Assembly (NCBI GenBank): GCA_039621445.1
Contig: CP154955.1
Location: forward strand, 1,318,558-1,382,557
DNA from: Euglena gracilis
Taxonomy: Eukaryota; Euglenida; Euglenophyceae; Euglenales
Length of the DNA stretch: 64,000 bases
Reading direction: 5' to 3'
Below the pieces are notes generated by a model. That model was not told where the DNA came from and did no database searches. It worked only from the letters and a program-made list of their open reading frames with translations. Below are positions 34,480 through 54,609 of this stretch, piece by piece; the first letter of the stretch is position 1, and the number at the start of each line of letters is the position of its first letter. A program made the position numbers and the translations under genes.

Positions 34480-36141
34480 CTCCTTTTTCCTTCCACTCAA
34501 GGTCGGTCGTCCCCTGTTAATTTGATTTTTTTTCTGCGAATGCTGCAAAATTGTTTTATTTTCATGGATGCCGCATTGTGAATGCATGAATGGATCACGG
34601 ACCACAATGTGGCACGGCCGTTTCTCATGAGTGAGTTCAAAAGAGGGAAATCGGTAGAAGATAATGGTGATAATCTGTATAATAATCCAGTATTTTTGCA
34701 CAATGGACCAAACAAATAAATTTAATGAACAATTCCAACAGTCCAAATGATTTTGGGCTTCCAAAAAAATATGCGGGATCATTTTTATGTGGGATTGTGC
34801 ATCCTGCAATCTCCCCCTGGAGGGGGTCTGGAGTGCCCTGGAGTGCCTGGACAGGCAGGTAGTCCCCCTCCCCAGCCTGGTTGTGGGCCAAAGTTTGTGG
34901 AAAAATTTGGCAAAAAAACACTAGAGGGCCTTTTCAGTCCCTCTGGTGCCTTCAGGCGACGGAGCTCCCTGGCCGCGTCCACCCCCCCCCCTCCGGTGCT
35001 TTGGAGTGCCTGCCCAGGCAGGTCTCTCCGTCGGGGATGGGGGCGGTGATGCCTGAAAATTCAGCCTGCCAACCAACAAAACGCTGGATGCCAGAATTTT
35101 GGGGGTGCAATTTGGGACAAGACGTGGCTACACTTAGCACACTGGAGTTAGTCGATGCCTACATCTTGTTTCCACGTGATATTTCCAATTATTTGTGACA
35201 CCATTGCCATGGCGTTGGTGTTTCATGCCGTAGACAGTGAAACACAGTGCCTTCCAGCCATACATCTCTTTAAGGACCCCGGGGGGGTGCTGGGCTAGGG
35301 CTAGAAATTTGGGCTGGCTAGAAATTTGGGCTGGCTAGCCCCCCCCCCCCGGAGGGGGGGCTAGGCCCCGGCTGGACCCGAACCGGGGCAAGCTGGACTG
35401 AAATCGGAAAAATGCCCAAAAATGACCTGCAGAACACAGTTTTGAAAAAAGGATGCATCTGAAACCCCCCCAAAAATGCCCCAAACGCCCCCCAAACCCC
35501 ATTTTTGGCCACTTTTGAACACAATTTTTCAAAAAATTTCGGCGCTTTGCGCCGAAAATTTTTTTGCTGGACCCCCAAAAAAGGGGCTGGCTAGCTGGGC
35601 TAGCAGCACCCCCCGGGGGGGGGGGGGGTGCTGCTGCGGCTGGGCTGGGCCCAAATCGGGGCTGGCTGCAGCCGCCCCCCACCCCGCCCGGGGGGTTCGC
35701 AAAACCTTAGAGAGATGTATGCTTCCAGCCCCAATCTGAGGCTAATGGCTATAAAGTCAGAGTAACCGTTAATGCATATGTAATGTAAATCAATGCAATG
35801 GATCCATGCAACAAACATCACTGATGAAAAAAAAATTCAGGATTTCTTGTGCCACTGCTAGCAGAGTTCTATTGACCGTGCGTTGTCTGTGCCACACTGT
35901 GTAGGACTCGGTCCTTGCCGCAGATTCATGGTGGGGGGGCGCTTTTCCAGGCCCAAACCCACCCACCCACTTTTTTGAAACTCCACCCACCCAAGAATGC
36001 CCCCCGGGGGGTCAACCACCCACGCTCCCACCCACCAACCCAAAATCCAACCTAAATTGGCCGAAGACATATAAATGATTCTCAAGCCCTGCCTTCGGCC
36101 GGACCAGGCTGACCCATGATGCACCTCCCACACCCAATCAC
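34480..36141. other. Gene B intron 8
   Basis: 1.66 kb containing the transposon at 35259-35721 and a piece matching gene A intron 8. Confidence 0.65.
35259..35721. mobile_element. MITE, CATACATCTC family, with empty site
   Basis: Ends CATACATCTCTTTAAGG and CCTTAGAGAGATGTATG. Exact 8-bp duplication CTTCCAGC on both sides. Gene A intron 8 has the uninterrupted sequence (GTGCCTTCCAGTCCCAATC, near 23530). Interior nearly identical to the element at 16050, including the GGCGC-TTT-GCGCC hairpin, so both are recent. Confidence 0.95.
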
Positions 36142-36291
36142 CTGTGTGGAGTTAACGCCAAACCGATCAACAGCAGTCTGGGCCCAGGAGTTCTTCACGA
36201 TCCAGTACTTGACACCGGCAGGGGTCTGCCCATAGCCCACAATCGGTTGGACAGTGTGGGATGTGCTTGCGACAGTCGATTCAGTGGAAAG
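36142..36291 (-). CDS. Gene B exon 8 (Asn region)
   Basis: 50 codons in phase 0. Acceptor TGTGCAG, then LSTESTVASTSHTVQP and [20 protein letters not shown] with the active-site Asn, then AQTAVDRFGVNSTQ before a GTGATT donor. The first 16 and last 14 residues are additions compared with gene D, where the acceptor lies directly before IVGYG and NSW continues into GASWGEGG. Confidence 0.8.
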
Positions 36292-36524
36292 CTGCACACG
36301 CCGAAAGTATCACACCAGCAAGCTTCCCCGTCTTCCCGTCAAGGGCTGGAGGATTTGAGGCACGTATCTATTTTTTGTTTGTATCTATTTTTTTGTTTGG
36401 ACTAATTTCGAGGCCTGACGTGAGGAAAAATAAAAATGGTTTGGAAGATTCATTCAGCTATTCTGATTTTTAAATAATAGTAAGAATCACTCTAACGACA
36501 AAGGATGTGAGAGTCAAGCGACAC

Positions 36525-36624
36525 AGTCGTCAGAACGCCGTGGTCCAGACCCACAGTCTCGCAGGACTTCTTGATGCCGCCAACATACAGCTGCCGACAG
36601 AGCGACGTGAACTGCTTTTGCAAA
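36525..36624 (-). CDS. Gene B exon 7 (His region)
   Basis: Reads QLYVGGIKKSCETVGLDHGV and LTT, with a GTGTCG donor. The His nucleophile partner is intact. The upstream edge is taken by homology to gene A, but the expected AG is GG, so the real splice site is unknown. Confidence 0.65.
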
Positions 36625-36757
36625 CCGGACCATAAACGTCAACACAGATGTAAATACTAGGAGCATACATCTCTTTAAGGACCCCGGGGGGTGTTGCTGG
36701 CTAGGGCTAGAAATTTGGTCTGGATAGAAATTCGGGCTGGCTAACCCCCCCCAAATA

Positions 36758-37575
36758 ATACCCCGGTATTATTTCTTCGCCCGAAATCCCGGCCCCAGGG
36801 GCGGGGTATTACTTGGGGGGGGGGGGTAACAGCACCCAAATTTTTTGAAATTTTTCGAAGTCCCGTAGGAGCCAAAATAGCGCGAAAACCCCCTTTGGGG
36901 TCATTTTTGGTGATGAAATCATGAAATATGAAATGAAAAGTTAAATATGAAATGATGAAATTTCTGGAGGTCAGATGATCCAGAAAAAATCGATTTTTTT
37001 CGTAATTTGTTGTCAGAGATTGTGATTTTCACCTACATTTTGAGGTCAAAATCAGGGCCATACAATTGCTTACCGACCCCCGGGGGGGGGGAGGGGGGGT
37101 CACTCCACTTTTTTAAAAACCAGTCAGTCACTCATTTTCAAAAAACCAGCCAGTCACTACCCCCCCCGGGGGGGGGGGGGAGGTCGGCCACTCAGAAAAA
37201 CGGCCACTTTCCAGTCACTTTAGGCCATTTTAGGCCAAAAAAATTTTTCCGGCGCCTTCGGCGCCGGGGTCACTCAAGCCACTTTTGCCCACTCCTGGCC
37301 GACCCCCCCCGGGGGGGGGGGCGGTCCGGGCCAAAAACCAGTCAGTCACTCTGAAAAAACCAGTCACCCACCCCCCCCCCGGGGGGTGGGGTCGGTCAGT
37401 GCTTAAGCAATTGCCTGATCAGGGCCTTCGGCCCGAAACAGGGGGGGGAGGTATTAACCCGGTCGCCGAAGTTGGACCCCGAGGGGTGGGGGGTATAACC
37501 CGGTCACCGAAGTCGGACCCCGAGGGGGGGGGTATTATTTGGGGGGGTATTATTTGGGGGTGAGGGTTTTAGCCT
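36758..37575. mobile_element. Nested element with CCCCAAATAATACC ends
   Basis: Inverted ends CCCCAAATAATACC and GGTATTATTTGGGG, with several internal GGTATTA copies. Related to the inner part of the element at 29794. It hosts a further insertion. Confidence 0.6.
37060..37417. mobile_element. MITE, CAATTGCTTA family, 9-bp duplication
   Basis: 358 bp with inverted CAATTGCTTA ends, flanked by an exact ATCAGGGCC duplication. The interior has repeated CCAGTCAGTCACT words and a CCGGCGCCTTCGGCGCCGG palindrome. The copy at 61295-61652 has the same length. Confidence 0.9.
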
Positions 37576-38339
37576 GCCCCCCCCCCTGGGTGGGGGGGGG
37601 TGAGGTGGGGGGGTTGGACCCACCTGGACTGGGCCGGGCTAGGCCGAAATCAGACAATTAATTAAAAATGACTCGCAAACCACAGTTTTGAAGGAAAAAA
37701 AGTGAACCCCTCCTCAAAATGCCCCAAAACACCCTCAAAACGCCATGTTTGGCCATTTTGAACATTTTCTCCAAAAAAAATTATGCGCTTCGCGCCAAAT
37801 CTTTGGGCTGGACTCTTCAACAAAGGGCTGGCTAGCAGGGCTAGCTGGACGCCACCCCCCCCCCCCCGCGGCGTCCTGCTTGTGGTCAGGCGGCTGGGCT
37901 GGGCCAAAAACTGGGGCTGGCTGCGGTACAATGGTATTATTTGGGGGGGGTTTACCACCCCCCGGCTGTCCTGCTTGGTCTGGTTCATTCTACATTGGGA
38001 CAACGGAGAATGAGCAAAAAAAAATCTATCCTTGGACCTATGTCGACATTTCTATCCTTGTACCGTCGCCAAAAACATCAAAAAAGTTCGGCCTTTCCAT
38101 TTTCTTCCTATCCAGGCCTTGGCCAGCCCTCGGCCCAAAGGTGATCGACCCTTGAAGGCAGAACAAGAAGGCCAAAATGCCATCCCCAAGACGATTTGGG
38201 CCGAATTCATCACCCCCACCGGTGTGCCGATGGAATTTCAGAACACCTTGGATGTCCCTTGTGTTCTATGCTGAAAGACAGTCAACCGTCTGGCTGCGGT
38301 GTGTCTGTGTGAGGCATCGGAGTCGCCGGGTCGGCCCAC

Positions 38340-38436
38340 GCCGCCCCGGCTGCCAGCCCTGGGTCGCGTCGACCGCGATGGACACGGGGCCCTTCTCCGC
38401 CACCCACGCCACGATCTGGTCCTCGTCCTCCGGCAG
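38340..38436 (-). CDS. Gene B exon 6
   Basis: 97 bases: [20 protein letters not shown] and AVDATQGWQPGR, acceptor CTCGCAG, donor GTGGGC as in gene D. Leaves one base of a codon; a matching exon 7 acceptor is not visible. Confidence 0.8.
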
Positions 38437-38514
38437 CTGCGAGGGGCAGCGGCCGGCGTGCCACAGTTGGGGTTGGGAGGCAGGTCCCTGACTCCCATCC
38501 AGGCTTCTTTTTAA

Positions 38515-38700
38515 GACCCCCGGGGGGGAGGGGGGGGTCCCCCCCACCCACCCAGGGTGGCGCGGGACCCCCCCAGGGGGGGGGGGGGGGCGGGGGCGCC
38601 CCCCCAAAATCGGGCCCGCAAAAGGCAATTTTCAAAATTTTTCGGCGCTTCGCGCCGAAAAGTATACCCGGCGCCTCCGGCCCACACCCACCCAGGGGTG
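38515..38700. repeat. C/G-rich dispersed repeat with GGCGC hairpin
   Basis: Alternating G and C runs, then TTTTCGGCGCTTCGCGCCGAAAA, a perfect short hairpin. Resembles 30100-30330 and 60525-60690. Lies in intron 5 of gene B. Confidence 0.55.
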
Positions 38701-39264
38701 GCGCAAATCATCAAACAGTGCCGCGGAGACGTTTGAGCCATTTCGTAACTGAGGGCAAGGCCATGGCTGTCGGGTCGCCCTTCCGCTGGTTGAAAAGCAA
38801 TCTGCTGGCCAGTTGAACACCCTCTCAAACAAACGGAGCCCCCAAAAGCTGGCTGGTCAGAGACCCCCCGCCCCATGACCATATCCCATGCTCAGAAGAT
38901 CCTGGCCCCTCCAAAAAAAAGCCTTTTAAATGCCACACTTCAAACTGCAAAAATCCTAGTCAGCAGCAAAGCAAAAGAGCAATCAGGGTTCAATAATAAG
39001 GTGTCGCTTAAGCAGAGGGACCATTTCACTGTCTGGTCCATGGCTTGGCCCATCCCAGGCCTGCTGGACTCCAGCAAGCTAAAATTTTTCTGATCTTATC
39101 CCATGGATCCACAGGTGATCCAAAGATCCAAAGGTAGAACAGCATCACAGAAACCCAGCCGGAACACCACATTGACAACGTCTTGGAGCAACGGAAATAA
39201 ACCACCTTTCAATTCAGCCCATCATAGGTTGGCTGGAAGGCAAAGCAAAGGGGGCAAGTCATAC

Positions 39265-39359
39265 GTCCACGAAGCCACGCACTTGCACCGCGTCGTGCTG
39301 TAGCTTGCCGTCACTGCAGGTGCTGCTGGTGCCGCACGCTGGGCGGTGCACCCGCCTCC
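39265..39359 (-). CDS. Gene B exon 5
   Basis: 95 bases, same borders as gene A: RRVHRPACGTSSTCSDGK and LQHDAVQVRGFVD, acceptor CGCCAG, donor GTATGA. Confidence 0.85.
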
Positions 39360-39750
39360 CTGGCGGTTTGTGGAGGGGATGGCGCACCAAACGTGCACAC
39401 CCTGCAAACACATGCGGACTTTGCAACGTTTACGCTTAGGCAGGAAAAAGAAAAATCTGCGGGGGGCTGCATTATGGTGGACATGATCACAGCTGCCCCC
39501 CCCCCCGCACTGTGACAAAAGGGTGCATAGACCAGGGGGGAGCAACCTAACTGGAAAAAAATTCTGTAAACAATGCCATGCGGAAATTTTAGCTGGTGGG
39601 AAAATGAGAAATGGGGTTGTTGAAACTTTCGCAAGTTTCGGCGATATCCATTAAATGAAGGTGACCTCTGATTTTTAGTTGGAGTATTCTCGCTGATCAC
39701 TCATAATACCCCCGCAATTGGACAGAAGCTCTCACCTACCACGTCTGCAC

Positions 39751-39883
39751 CCCTCTGGCCCAATCCGCTGGTGTAGGGGTAGTCGTCCTCCGTCGTGATG
39801 CCGCCGTTGTCCTTCACCCACTGGAAGGCCTCGTCCATGATGCCCCCGTTGCAGCCGTTGGGCCGCGAGCACTCCACCAGCTC
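39751..39883 (-). CDS. Gene B exon 4
   Basis: 133 bases reading [34 protein letters not shown] and [11 protein letters not shown]. Same borders and phase as gene A; intact. Confidence 0.92.
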
Positions 39884-40215
39884 CTGCGGGGATGCGATTG
39901 GGGGTCAGACCGCACTGGCGTCATAAGTTGATGGACCACAACACACTGTTCCAATGTGTGTGCAGCGCGAGAGTTCCAGGTCCCAACCCCTGCTCCTGGG
40001 TCCAGACCGTAATATAACAAAAAAAATAAGTTTTAAAGCTTAAGTCGGGCCAATTCCATTCTGAATTATGCGGGGAACGGTCCGGACCAATGCATAGGTT
40101 GAAATCCCCCAGCTCAAAATATCCAACTCAGCAGCTCATAGGCTGGGAAAAGGCTTAATAAACAAAAAAAACAGAACATGAGCTAGAGGAATCAACACTT
40201 TAAATTTAGCCATCA

Positions 40216-40455
<240 letters not shown>

Positions 40456-40523
40456 CTAAATCCAGAGGAAAAGCCACTGGTCACTTGGGTCCATCTGGTT
40501 CCGTTGTTCGCCCAAACAGGCAC

Positions 40524-40575
40524 CTGCCAGGTGCGCACATTGGTGTGCTCCGGGAAGAGGTCGGCGGATATGTCC
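40524..40575 (-). CDS. Gene B linker exon
   Basis: 52 bases reading DISADLFPEHTNVRTWQ after one extra G. This is the empty-site version of the exon disrupted in gene A. The extra G requires exon 2 to end at AAGGT rather than AAG to stay in frame, giving LLKVDISADLF. Confidence 0.75.
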
Positions 40576-40674
40576 CTGTTATTATATCGGGGGTCTCAAA
40601 AGATGTCCCATGTTGTGGGACGTTTCTTTGGTTACCACCATGTGAAACAGAGAGGCAAAAATGGTGGTGTGCAC

Positions 40675-40877
40675 ACCTTCAGCAGATGGGTGTGGAACAG
40701 GTTGAAGATGCTCTTCTTGCGCTGGGGCACCTTCAGGCCGTGGTACGTCGCGCGGAACTCGTCCCGGCAGAGGTCCGCAAACGGATTCACGGCGTGCACC
40801 GCCCCCTCCGGCTCCCGGCGGTTCAGCTGCTCGATGTGGTCCAGGTTCTTCACGAAACACTTGAACCGCTGTGCCTC
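40675..40877 (-). CDS. Gene B exon 2 (I29 propeptide)
   Basis: Same sequence plan as gene A: EAQRFKCFVKNLDHIEQLNR, VHAVNPFADLCRDEFRATYH, FNLFHTHLLK. Given as 203 bases so that the linker exon stays in frame; the 201-base alternative matches gene A. Confidence 0.88.
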
Positions 40878-41408
40878 CTGAGGCCAGAGAAGAAAATGCA
40901 TCCTTGAAATGGGAATTGGCAACAACGTTTTTTGCACGTTTTGCTGTGCTGCTGTCGTTTTGCTGTGCTGCTGTCGTTTTGCTGTGCTGCTGAGTGGCAG
41001 GGGGGGGGAAAGGAAGGAAAAAAACAGAAAAAAGGAACACCAAGTGATTGAGCAAGTGCTTTGAAGGATTTGCTCAGGAAAATGCGGCACCATGTGGTTT
41101 CGGAAAATCCATCATGATGAAATTTCCCTGGGGGGGGACTTTGTCTACCTTGAGGAAATCTGTGAACTGCGCATTTAAAACAACAAAAGATTTTCCTATT
41201 GCAGGAAAAATAATTCAACAATTTCTGCTGAACTGAGGGCGGCCACATACCAAACGTTTCAATGGTCCATTCCAGATGAGCCCCATGCAAATTATCCTGC
41301 GCAACTGTTTTACAAATGTTATGTCTAGTCACCAAAATTTCATGCAACATTGAAACCCGAAAATCATAAATCAATTAGGATATTGCAAAAAGAATGGGGG
41401 GAAAATAC

Positions 41409-41537
41409 CTCTGTGACGTTTGAATAGTGCCTGTTATAGGTGGCCTTGAAGTCCTTCCACAGGGAGGCGTCGCCGCCCATCCAGCGGGCATCCGTGGCAA
41501 GTGCCAGGGACAGCAGGGCAAACATAGCGTGCTTCAT
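41409..41537 (-). CDS. Gene B exon 1 (start and signal peptide)
   Basis: 43 codons: MKHAMFALLSLALATDA as signal peptide, then RWMGGDASLWKDFKATYNRH, ending in Glu before a GTATTT donor. Same length and phase as gene A. Confidence 0.93.
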
Positions 41538-42639
41538 TGATTGATGACAGCTGTGAAATTCAGTAAAGCAGAAATAGCGATGTGGAAGCGAATAAAAAAA
41601 AGATCCAAAATTTTAATTGGATCTTTAATCCAATTAAAATTGGATTAAAGATTTAATCCAATCTAAAATCAAACTAAGAACCAAAATGATCCACACACCA
41701 CCTGGGAGTTGTTGGTGAAGTCTGACCCTGGAAATGGGAGATTATTTATTATTGCTTTTAACACCCTGGTCATCGGAGGTGCATTGTGCATTTGATGCTT
41801 CCAAACAGGCGTGCACGCGCATATGGCTTGGCTGGGGTACTGGAGGTACTGGGGTACTGGAGTACTGACCACTAGCCCATGCTATTAACCAGGAGGCTTT
41901 TTCTTAAGGACCACTGGCTAGCCATTATGCCAGAAAATGGGAAAAAGCCACCTGCTAGACCCCCTTTCCCACACCCGGGGGGGGGGGGGTCCAGGGTTCC
42001 CCTTTAACTGGAAAATTTCCTAAGGCGCTGCGCACCGAGGGAATGAGGATGAGGTTTTTAATGCTTTTTTGGCTGATTCTGTTCCAAAAAATAAGATACA
42101 AAAGGGGTATTTTGGCCGTCACTGGTGAAAAAAAAAACATCACTTACCCTGAATCCGACCCCGCACCACGGTGCGTCTGCAAGGATTTCCACTAACCATG
42201 TTTGTACTAGCTGCAGTCGAGCCCCCTGGGGGGGTACTGCAAACCCATAACCTGTGCACCGCTGGAGCTACTGAAATCCGTGCTGTGGCCCGGAAAACGC
42301 TTCTCCTCCAGAAAATAATAGGGGTATTCAAAGAAAAACGGAAAGGTCTGGTTTTTTTTAAAAAAAAGCTTTCTGTGTTCGAAAAATCACCAGGAAAAAA
42401 AACTAAAAAAACAAAAATAATCTAACAACAAACATGAATTCATAATAAACAATTCAACATTTTTTGCAAAAAAAACTGAAAATAAACAATAAAAAATGCA
42501 TGAAAAAGGTTTGTGTTCCCCTACCTTAATTCAGCTCATCAGAATAATGCGAATGATGTAATTGTTTAGCGTCCGGTCTCCGTGAGGACGAGGAAAACTA
42601 ACTATGTAACTGTTGGAAAAAATTGAAAAATTGAAAGCT

Positions 42640-42820
42640 CCCTGCTGTTACACTGAACCAGTTGGGTGAACAGGTGTCTGGAGAGGACCAAAGAGCGGCA
42701 GCACAGGAACGGAAAGAAGAACCATCACATCATGTACCGCATCCGAGGGTTCAAAGGGCGACCGTAAACGAGCTGTAACTGCAGGGGACGCCTTGGGCAT
42801 GTGCTGCAATCATGGATTCC
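42640..42820 (-). other. Conserved duplicated block upstream of gene B
   Basis: Counterpart of 32080-32260. The minus-strand frame through SPFEPSDAVHDVMVLLSVPV is open but ends in a stop a few codons earlier than in the other copy. Confidence 0.35.
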
Positions 42821-43754
42821 ACTGCATCAGATTTCTGCGGAGCATGTGGATGGCAAGGCCAAAAGGGGGGACGCACACCTCTTAGCCTGACAACCACGTA
42901 CCACAACAGGCCCACTGAAAATAGATATAACCCTCTCTGGAGGTGTGGGCCACTCGACCACTGTGGTGTGCGTCCCTCCCTTCTCCGAATTTGTGGGGGC
43001 AGCTTGCAACGGATACACAAAATACCGAAAGGGAATATCTCTGATGGGGAACAAATGCTAATGTGAGAAATACTGTTTGGAAAAATATTGCATGAATCCT
43101 TGAAATTTTGAATGAAAACCCATCAGAAAAAAATACATCAGAATGCACATGAAAACCCGAGGTTTTCCTCGATCCAACATCATGCAATTCTAAAATTAAA
43201 CAAAATAAATCAGCAAAGATTTTGGATGGAAAAAATATTTTCCAAGATAGAAATTTTGATTCTAACCTGATTTGCCAAAAAAAACGAAAAAACCAAATTA
43301 CCAAAATACAGGACAACGAACACTGGAAAAAATGGATTTTTCACCAATTTGAGAAGGTGGGCGAAGAAAAAATTTTGGGATGAAGGAAAACCTTACAATC
43401 ACAGGACCTGTGCGACACATGGGGGGGGGGAGCACAGCAGGTTTTCCTCGATCCCTCAAAATGGCGAAATTCTAAATTGCAGTTACTAAATAAAGCAAGA
43501 GATCACATTCTTTCATTTTTGGATGCTAAATGCACCACCTAACATGTGATTTGGAACAAAAATACATTCCAAGAACCGGCGCATGTTTGGAGTTCATTAA
43601 AGGAAATTGGATTTTCCGTAAATATGCCGAGAAAAATTCTGGATGGATCCTTAAAACGACAGGAAAAATCCTGGACAAAATTTCGTCCAGAATTTATTCC
43701 ACACCAATTTTTCCCGTTCCAATTTCCCCCCCTCCGATACGTGTGTTGCACCAA

Positions 43755-44041
43755 TTAGCCACCCACAGAACCTGACCAGCCGTGGGATTCCGGTGGCAGC
43801 ACGCCCAACTGCAACAACATCAATGGCAACAGGAAGGGGCAGGGCTGCCGAAGGCATAGCGACCGATGCGACCGCCTCCGCTGGCCGGGGGGACCAGCGG
43901 CGTAGAGGCCCGGCCCCGGAAAAGCGGCGCAGTGCACCCCATTGGGGAACAGTGGGCTTCCAGGGGTCGCCACCTGTTGCGTACACATGCAAGGGACGGG
44001 GCCACCGTTCCACGAGAGGAGTGCGGTTGGTTTTGCAATGA
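43755..44041 (-). other. Conserved duplicated GC-rich block
   Basis: Counterpart of 32870-33130 with about 15-20 percent visible differences by eye. Reading frame undecided. Confidence 0.3.
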
Positions 44042-44347
44042 ACCCTCAACCCCAACGGTGAGTTACTTTCAATTTTGCTTTCAAAATTTAAAAACCTCAT
44101 TTTTGACAGTTTTTTTTTGTTTAAAAATGCCAATTTCGGGGGGTGATGATGAAATTGCACAATACTGAAAATTGGTTGTTGACAAAATGGGGGTGACCGA
44201 ATGCGTGGATACAAACTCCCCAATTATCTAGCTTTATATGTAATACATGTTATACACTTAGTTCAAAAAGTCATGAGCCAAGCTGGTTCAAAAGTCATTA
44301 CTCCTAAAATTTTTGAAAAAAATAGGTTCTCTTCCTTGCTAGACCAT

Positions 44348-44640
44348 ACAATTTTTTATCGAACCACAGGGGGGGGGTCATTCTAATTTTCGAAAAACCA
44401 GTCAGTCACTTTTATTTTGAGAAACCAGTCAGTCACTATCCCACAGGGGGGGGGGGGGTCGGCCACTCTGGAATCCAAAGAAAATTTGACCAAAAACATG
44501 CAAAAAGGTCGGGAAAAAAATCCTTCAGCACATTCACATTAGTGGTGTTTTGCCGACCCCCCCCCGGGGGGGTCCGGGCCAAAAAACCCAGTCAGTCACT
44601 CCGAAAAAAAACCAGTCACCCCCCCCCCGGGGGAAGCAAG
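44348..44640. mobile_element. Degenerate MITE, CAATTGCTTA family
   Basis: Shares CCAGTCAGTCACT words, poly-G and poly-C blocks and GGTCGGCCACTC with the element at 37060, but the ends are decayed. Confidence 0.55.
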
Positions 44641-45349
44641 TCTGTCTGTGCTAGACCGTCTGTGCTAGACATAGGCAGTGGTTTGGAGTGGTGGAGGAGG
44701 TACCTGGAGGCCCGTGAGCTCCTTTTGACACTGTGCCAAGCCCCCAACGTTCTCTTCCAAATGCCAGAACCGCTCTCTGTGCAGCACATCTGGGGATACA
44801 GCGCAACCAAGGTTCTGGTCATCTCGGCGGTGGTCTCAAAATTGTGAGGAGGCACAGGTGGTAGAATTTATCAGATGGGTTTGCACATCTGTGTAGCTTT
44901 AGTTTGCACCTATTCTACCCCCCCCATTTTACCCACCTCCCTGTCCAGTACACAGCACTCCCCCTTAAGCCGAAATTTTTTTGTGTCAGAATTTTTATCA
45001 TTCACAATAGCTCCAAAATTGCGAGCAGTATTTTGGCTGGACAGTGTGAACAAAGCAGTTTGAAAAAACGTAAATTGGCTATTCTACTATTTGTGCTGCC
45101 CCCTGTTGGAACATTCACATAACCGTATGCCAAACCAAAATCCTGACAGGCGACTGCAGCGTTTCAATCAATACCGCACACCCACTGACCCAGCACCGCA
45201 ACCCTGGGTGCCCAAAGCCTTCGTGCAAGAGGTGGGATCCTCGCTGTTTGCCAATGAAGTGCCTGGGCGGGGCTCCAGTGGCCTCCGAAGGAATCAGAGA
45301 GACATGCGACAGGAAATGACGGCGGGATGTATGCCACGGGCCGTCGGGG

Positions 45350-45496
45350 TCAAATGTACACCGGGCAGTGGACGTGCGGCCACGTGCCCACGGAAGAGGC
45401 GGCGGATGGCCGGGTAATGTTGAGGAGCCACTTGGGCGACACATCCTTCGCAAAACTGGGAAATGTGTGAATCTGGGCGGTCTCCGAGCCACCCGT
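45350..45496 (-). CDS. Exon X, copy 2, unknown function
   Basis: Acceptor TTTCCCGAG, phase 0, ending TGA. Reads TGGSETAQIHTFPSFAKDVS, PKWLLNITRPSAASSVGTWP and HVHCPVYI. It begins 358 bases below a GTGTAA donor candidate at the stop of gene C. Conserved frame and G/C-ending codons support coding; the function is unknown. Confidence 0.45.
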   Translation of the reverse strand, partial: TGGSETAQIHTFPSFAKDVSPKWLLNITRPSAASSVGTWPHVHCPVYI

Positions 45497-45848
45497 CTCG
45501 GGAAAAAAAAGACGAAAAAACTTGAAAGTCGACCTGCCGGCTCACACAACCATAACCCTGCCAACCGGGAACACCAGAGGTATGCCAAGAGAGAAGTATC
45601 AAAAACCATTTCAAACAAAATGCCAGTCAATGCTGGCATCTATTGCTTTTGCAGGAATCGGCCATTACAATTGGCATTGGACACTTCTAAAAGTTTGGGG
45701 ACTAATGAAATTTACCGCCAATGGAGACCAAACCCACCAGAAATTCCCAACAGAACCCAGTACATTACTAAAGAATAATTATAGAGCCCGACGAACGGGG
45801 GCAGAAAGGTGGTTCTTGTCCCCGGGACAGGCGGGAATGGCCGCGGAT

Positions 45849-54609
<8,761 letters not shown>

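Larger units (their letters stand above)
36664..37935. mobile_element. MITE, CATACATCTC family, split by nested insertions
   Basis: Left end CATACATCTCTTTAAGG with GGCTAGGGCTAGAAATTTGG; the interior resumes after 37580 (CCGGGCTAGGCCGAAATCAG) with a GCGCTTCGCGCC core. The middle is replaced by the AATAATACC element, itself hit by the element at 37060. Corresponds to the element in intron 6 of gene A. Confidence 0.7.
41538..45349. other. Region upstream of gene B
   Basis: Paralogous to the region upstream of gene A, with shared blocks near 41930-42330, 42640-42820 and 43540-44040. No complete gene is recognised. It contains the degenerate element at 44348-44640. Confidence 0.4.
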
